A DNA stretch of 64,000 nt, taken from positions 20,989-84,988 of the forward strand of contig CADECM010000012.1 of the NCBI GenBank assembly GCA_902825845.1. Reading direction: 5' to 3'. The DNA comes from an uncultured beta proteobacterium. Its GTDB lineage: Bacteria; Pseudomonadota; Gammaproteobacteria; Burkholderiales; SG8-41. The notes under the pieces were generated by a model. The model had not been told where the DNA came from. It made no database searches and worked only from the letters and a program-made list of their open reading frames with translations. Below, one piece after another: positions 63,329-64,000 of this stretch; position 1 is the first letter of the stretch, and every line of letters starts with the position of its first letter. A program made the position numbers and the translations under genes.

Positions 63329-64000
<672 letters not shown>

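Overview
The window is about 64 kb of GC-rich DNA from a betaproteobacterium, most likely of the Burkholderiales. The evidence is the gene order recA-recX, the run glyA-nrdR-ribD-ribE-ribBA-ribH-nusB-thiL-pgpA-pncC, a betaproteobacterial RibBA hybrid, and five intact Bug/TctC solute receptors plus one decayed copy. One end enters an rRNA operon (23S-5S, minus strand) and the other cuts through alaS.

Layout. 1-6 kb: alaS (partial), a Bug receptor, a D-2-hydroxyacid dehydrogenase, recX-recA with a LexA box, and a membrane sensor kinase that has lost its phosphoacceptor histidine. 6-17 kb: a dense housekeeping block (pncC, pgpA, thiL, nusB, riboflavin genes, nrdR, glyA, skp, pmbA). 17-19 kb: darP, mog and a carboxylesterase. 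19-24 kb: three tandem paralogues of about 510 residues with PilZ-like motifs, behind a CBS-domain gene. 24.4-25.0 kb: an AhpD-like gene whose second redox cysteine codon is an in-frame TGA followed by a SECIS-like hairpin, so a probable selenoprotein. 25-29 kb: CoA-transferase, Mrr-like nuclease, acyl-CoA dehydrogenase and FIST protein. 29.6-32.6 kb: a receiver protein and a large Hpt protein with no kinase domain. 33-37 kb: two Bug receptors, tag, and a CapA-like protein. 37-45 kb: kup, an EnvZ/OmpR-type pair, a lipoprotein, a processive glycosyltransferase, ppa and a NodB-like deacetylase. 45-47 kb: htpG with a Bug remnant at its 3' edge. 47-54 kb: an amino-acid permease behind six tandem paralogues of exported methyltransferase-like proteins, with a divergent membrane spermidine-synthase-like gene. 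55.7-58.8 kb: an RraA-fold protein, a retropepsin-like protease, a small exported protein, a lytic transglycosylase and an MFS fragment. 58.8-62.8 kb: a complete tripartite tricarboxylate transporter (tctA, tctB, tctC) and another Bug receptor. 63.0-64 kb: terminator, 5S and 23S rRNA.

Two kinds of repeat cut across this layout. One is an octanucleotide repeat with inverted arms at 9.5-9.7 kb and 18.0-18.15 kb; each copy begins in, and supplies, the stop codon of a gene. The other is a 15-bp AT-rich motif related to AAAAACAAATACTTA, found at about eleven places and strikingly unlike the surrounding composition.

The strongest candidates for something new are the UGA-containing AhpD-like gene, the six-gene exported methyltransferase-like array, the PilZ-like triplet, and the two repeat families. 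No CRISPR array, prophage, insertion sequence or tRNA gene was seen.
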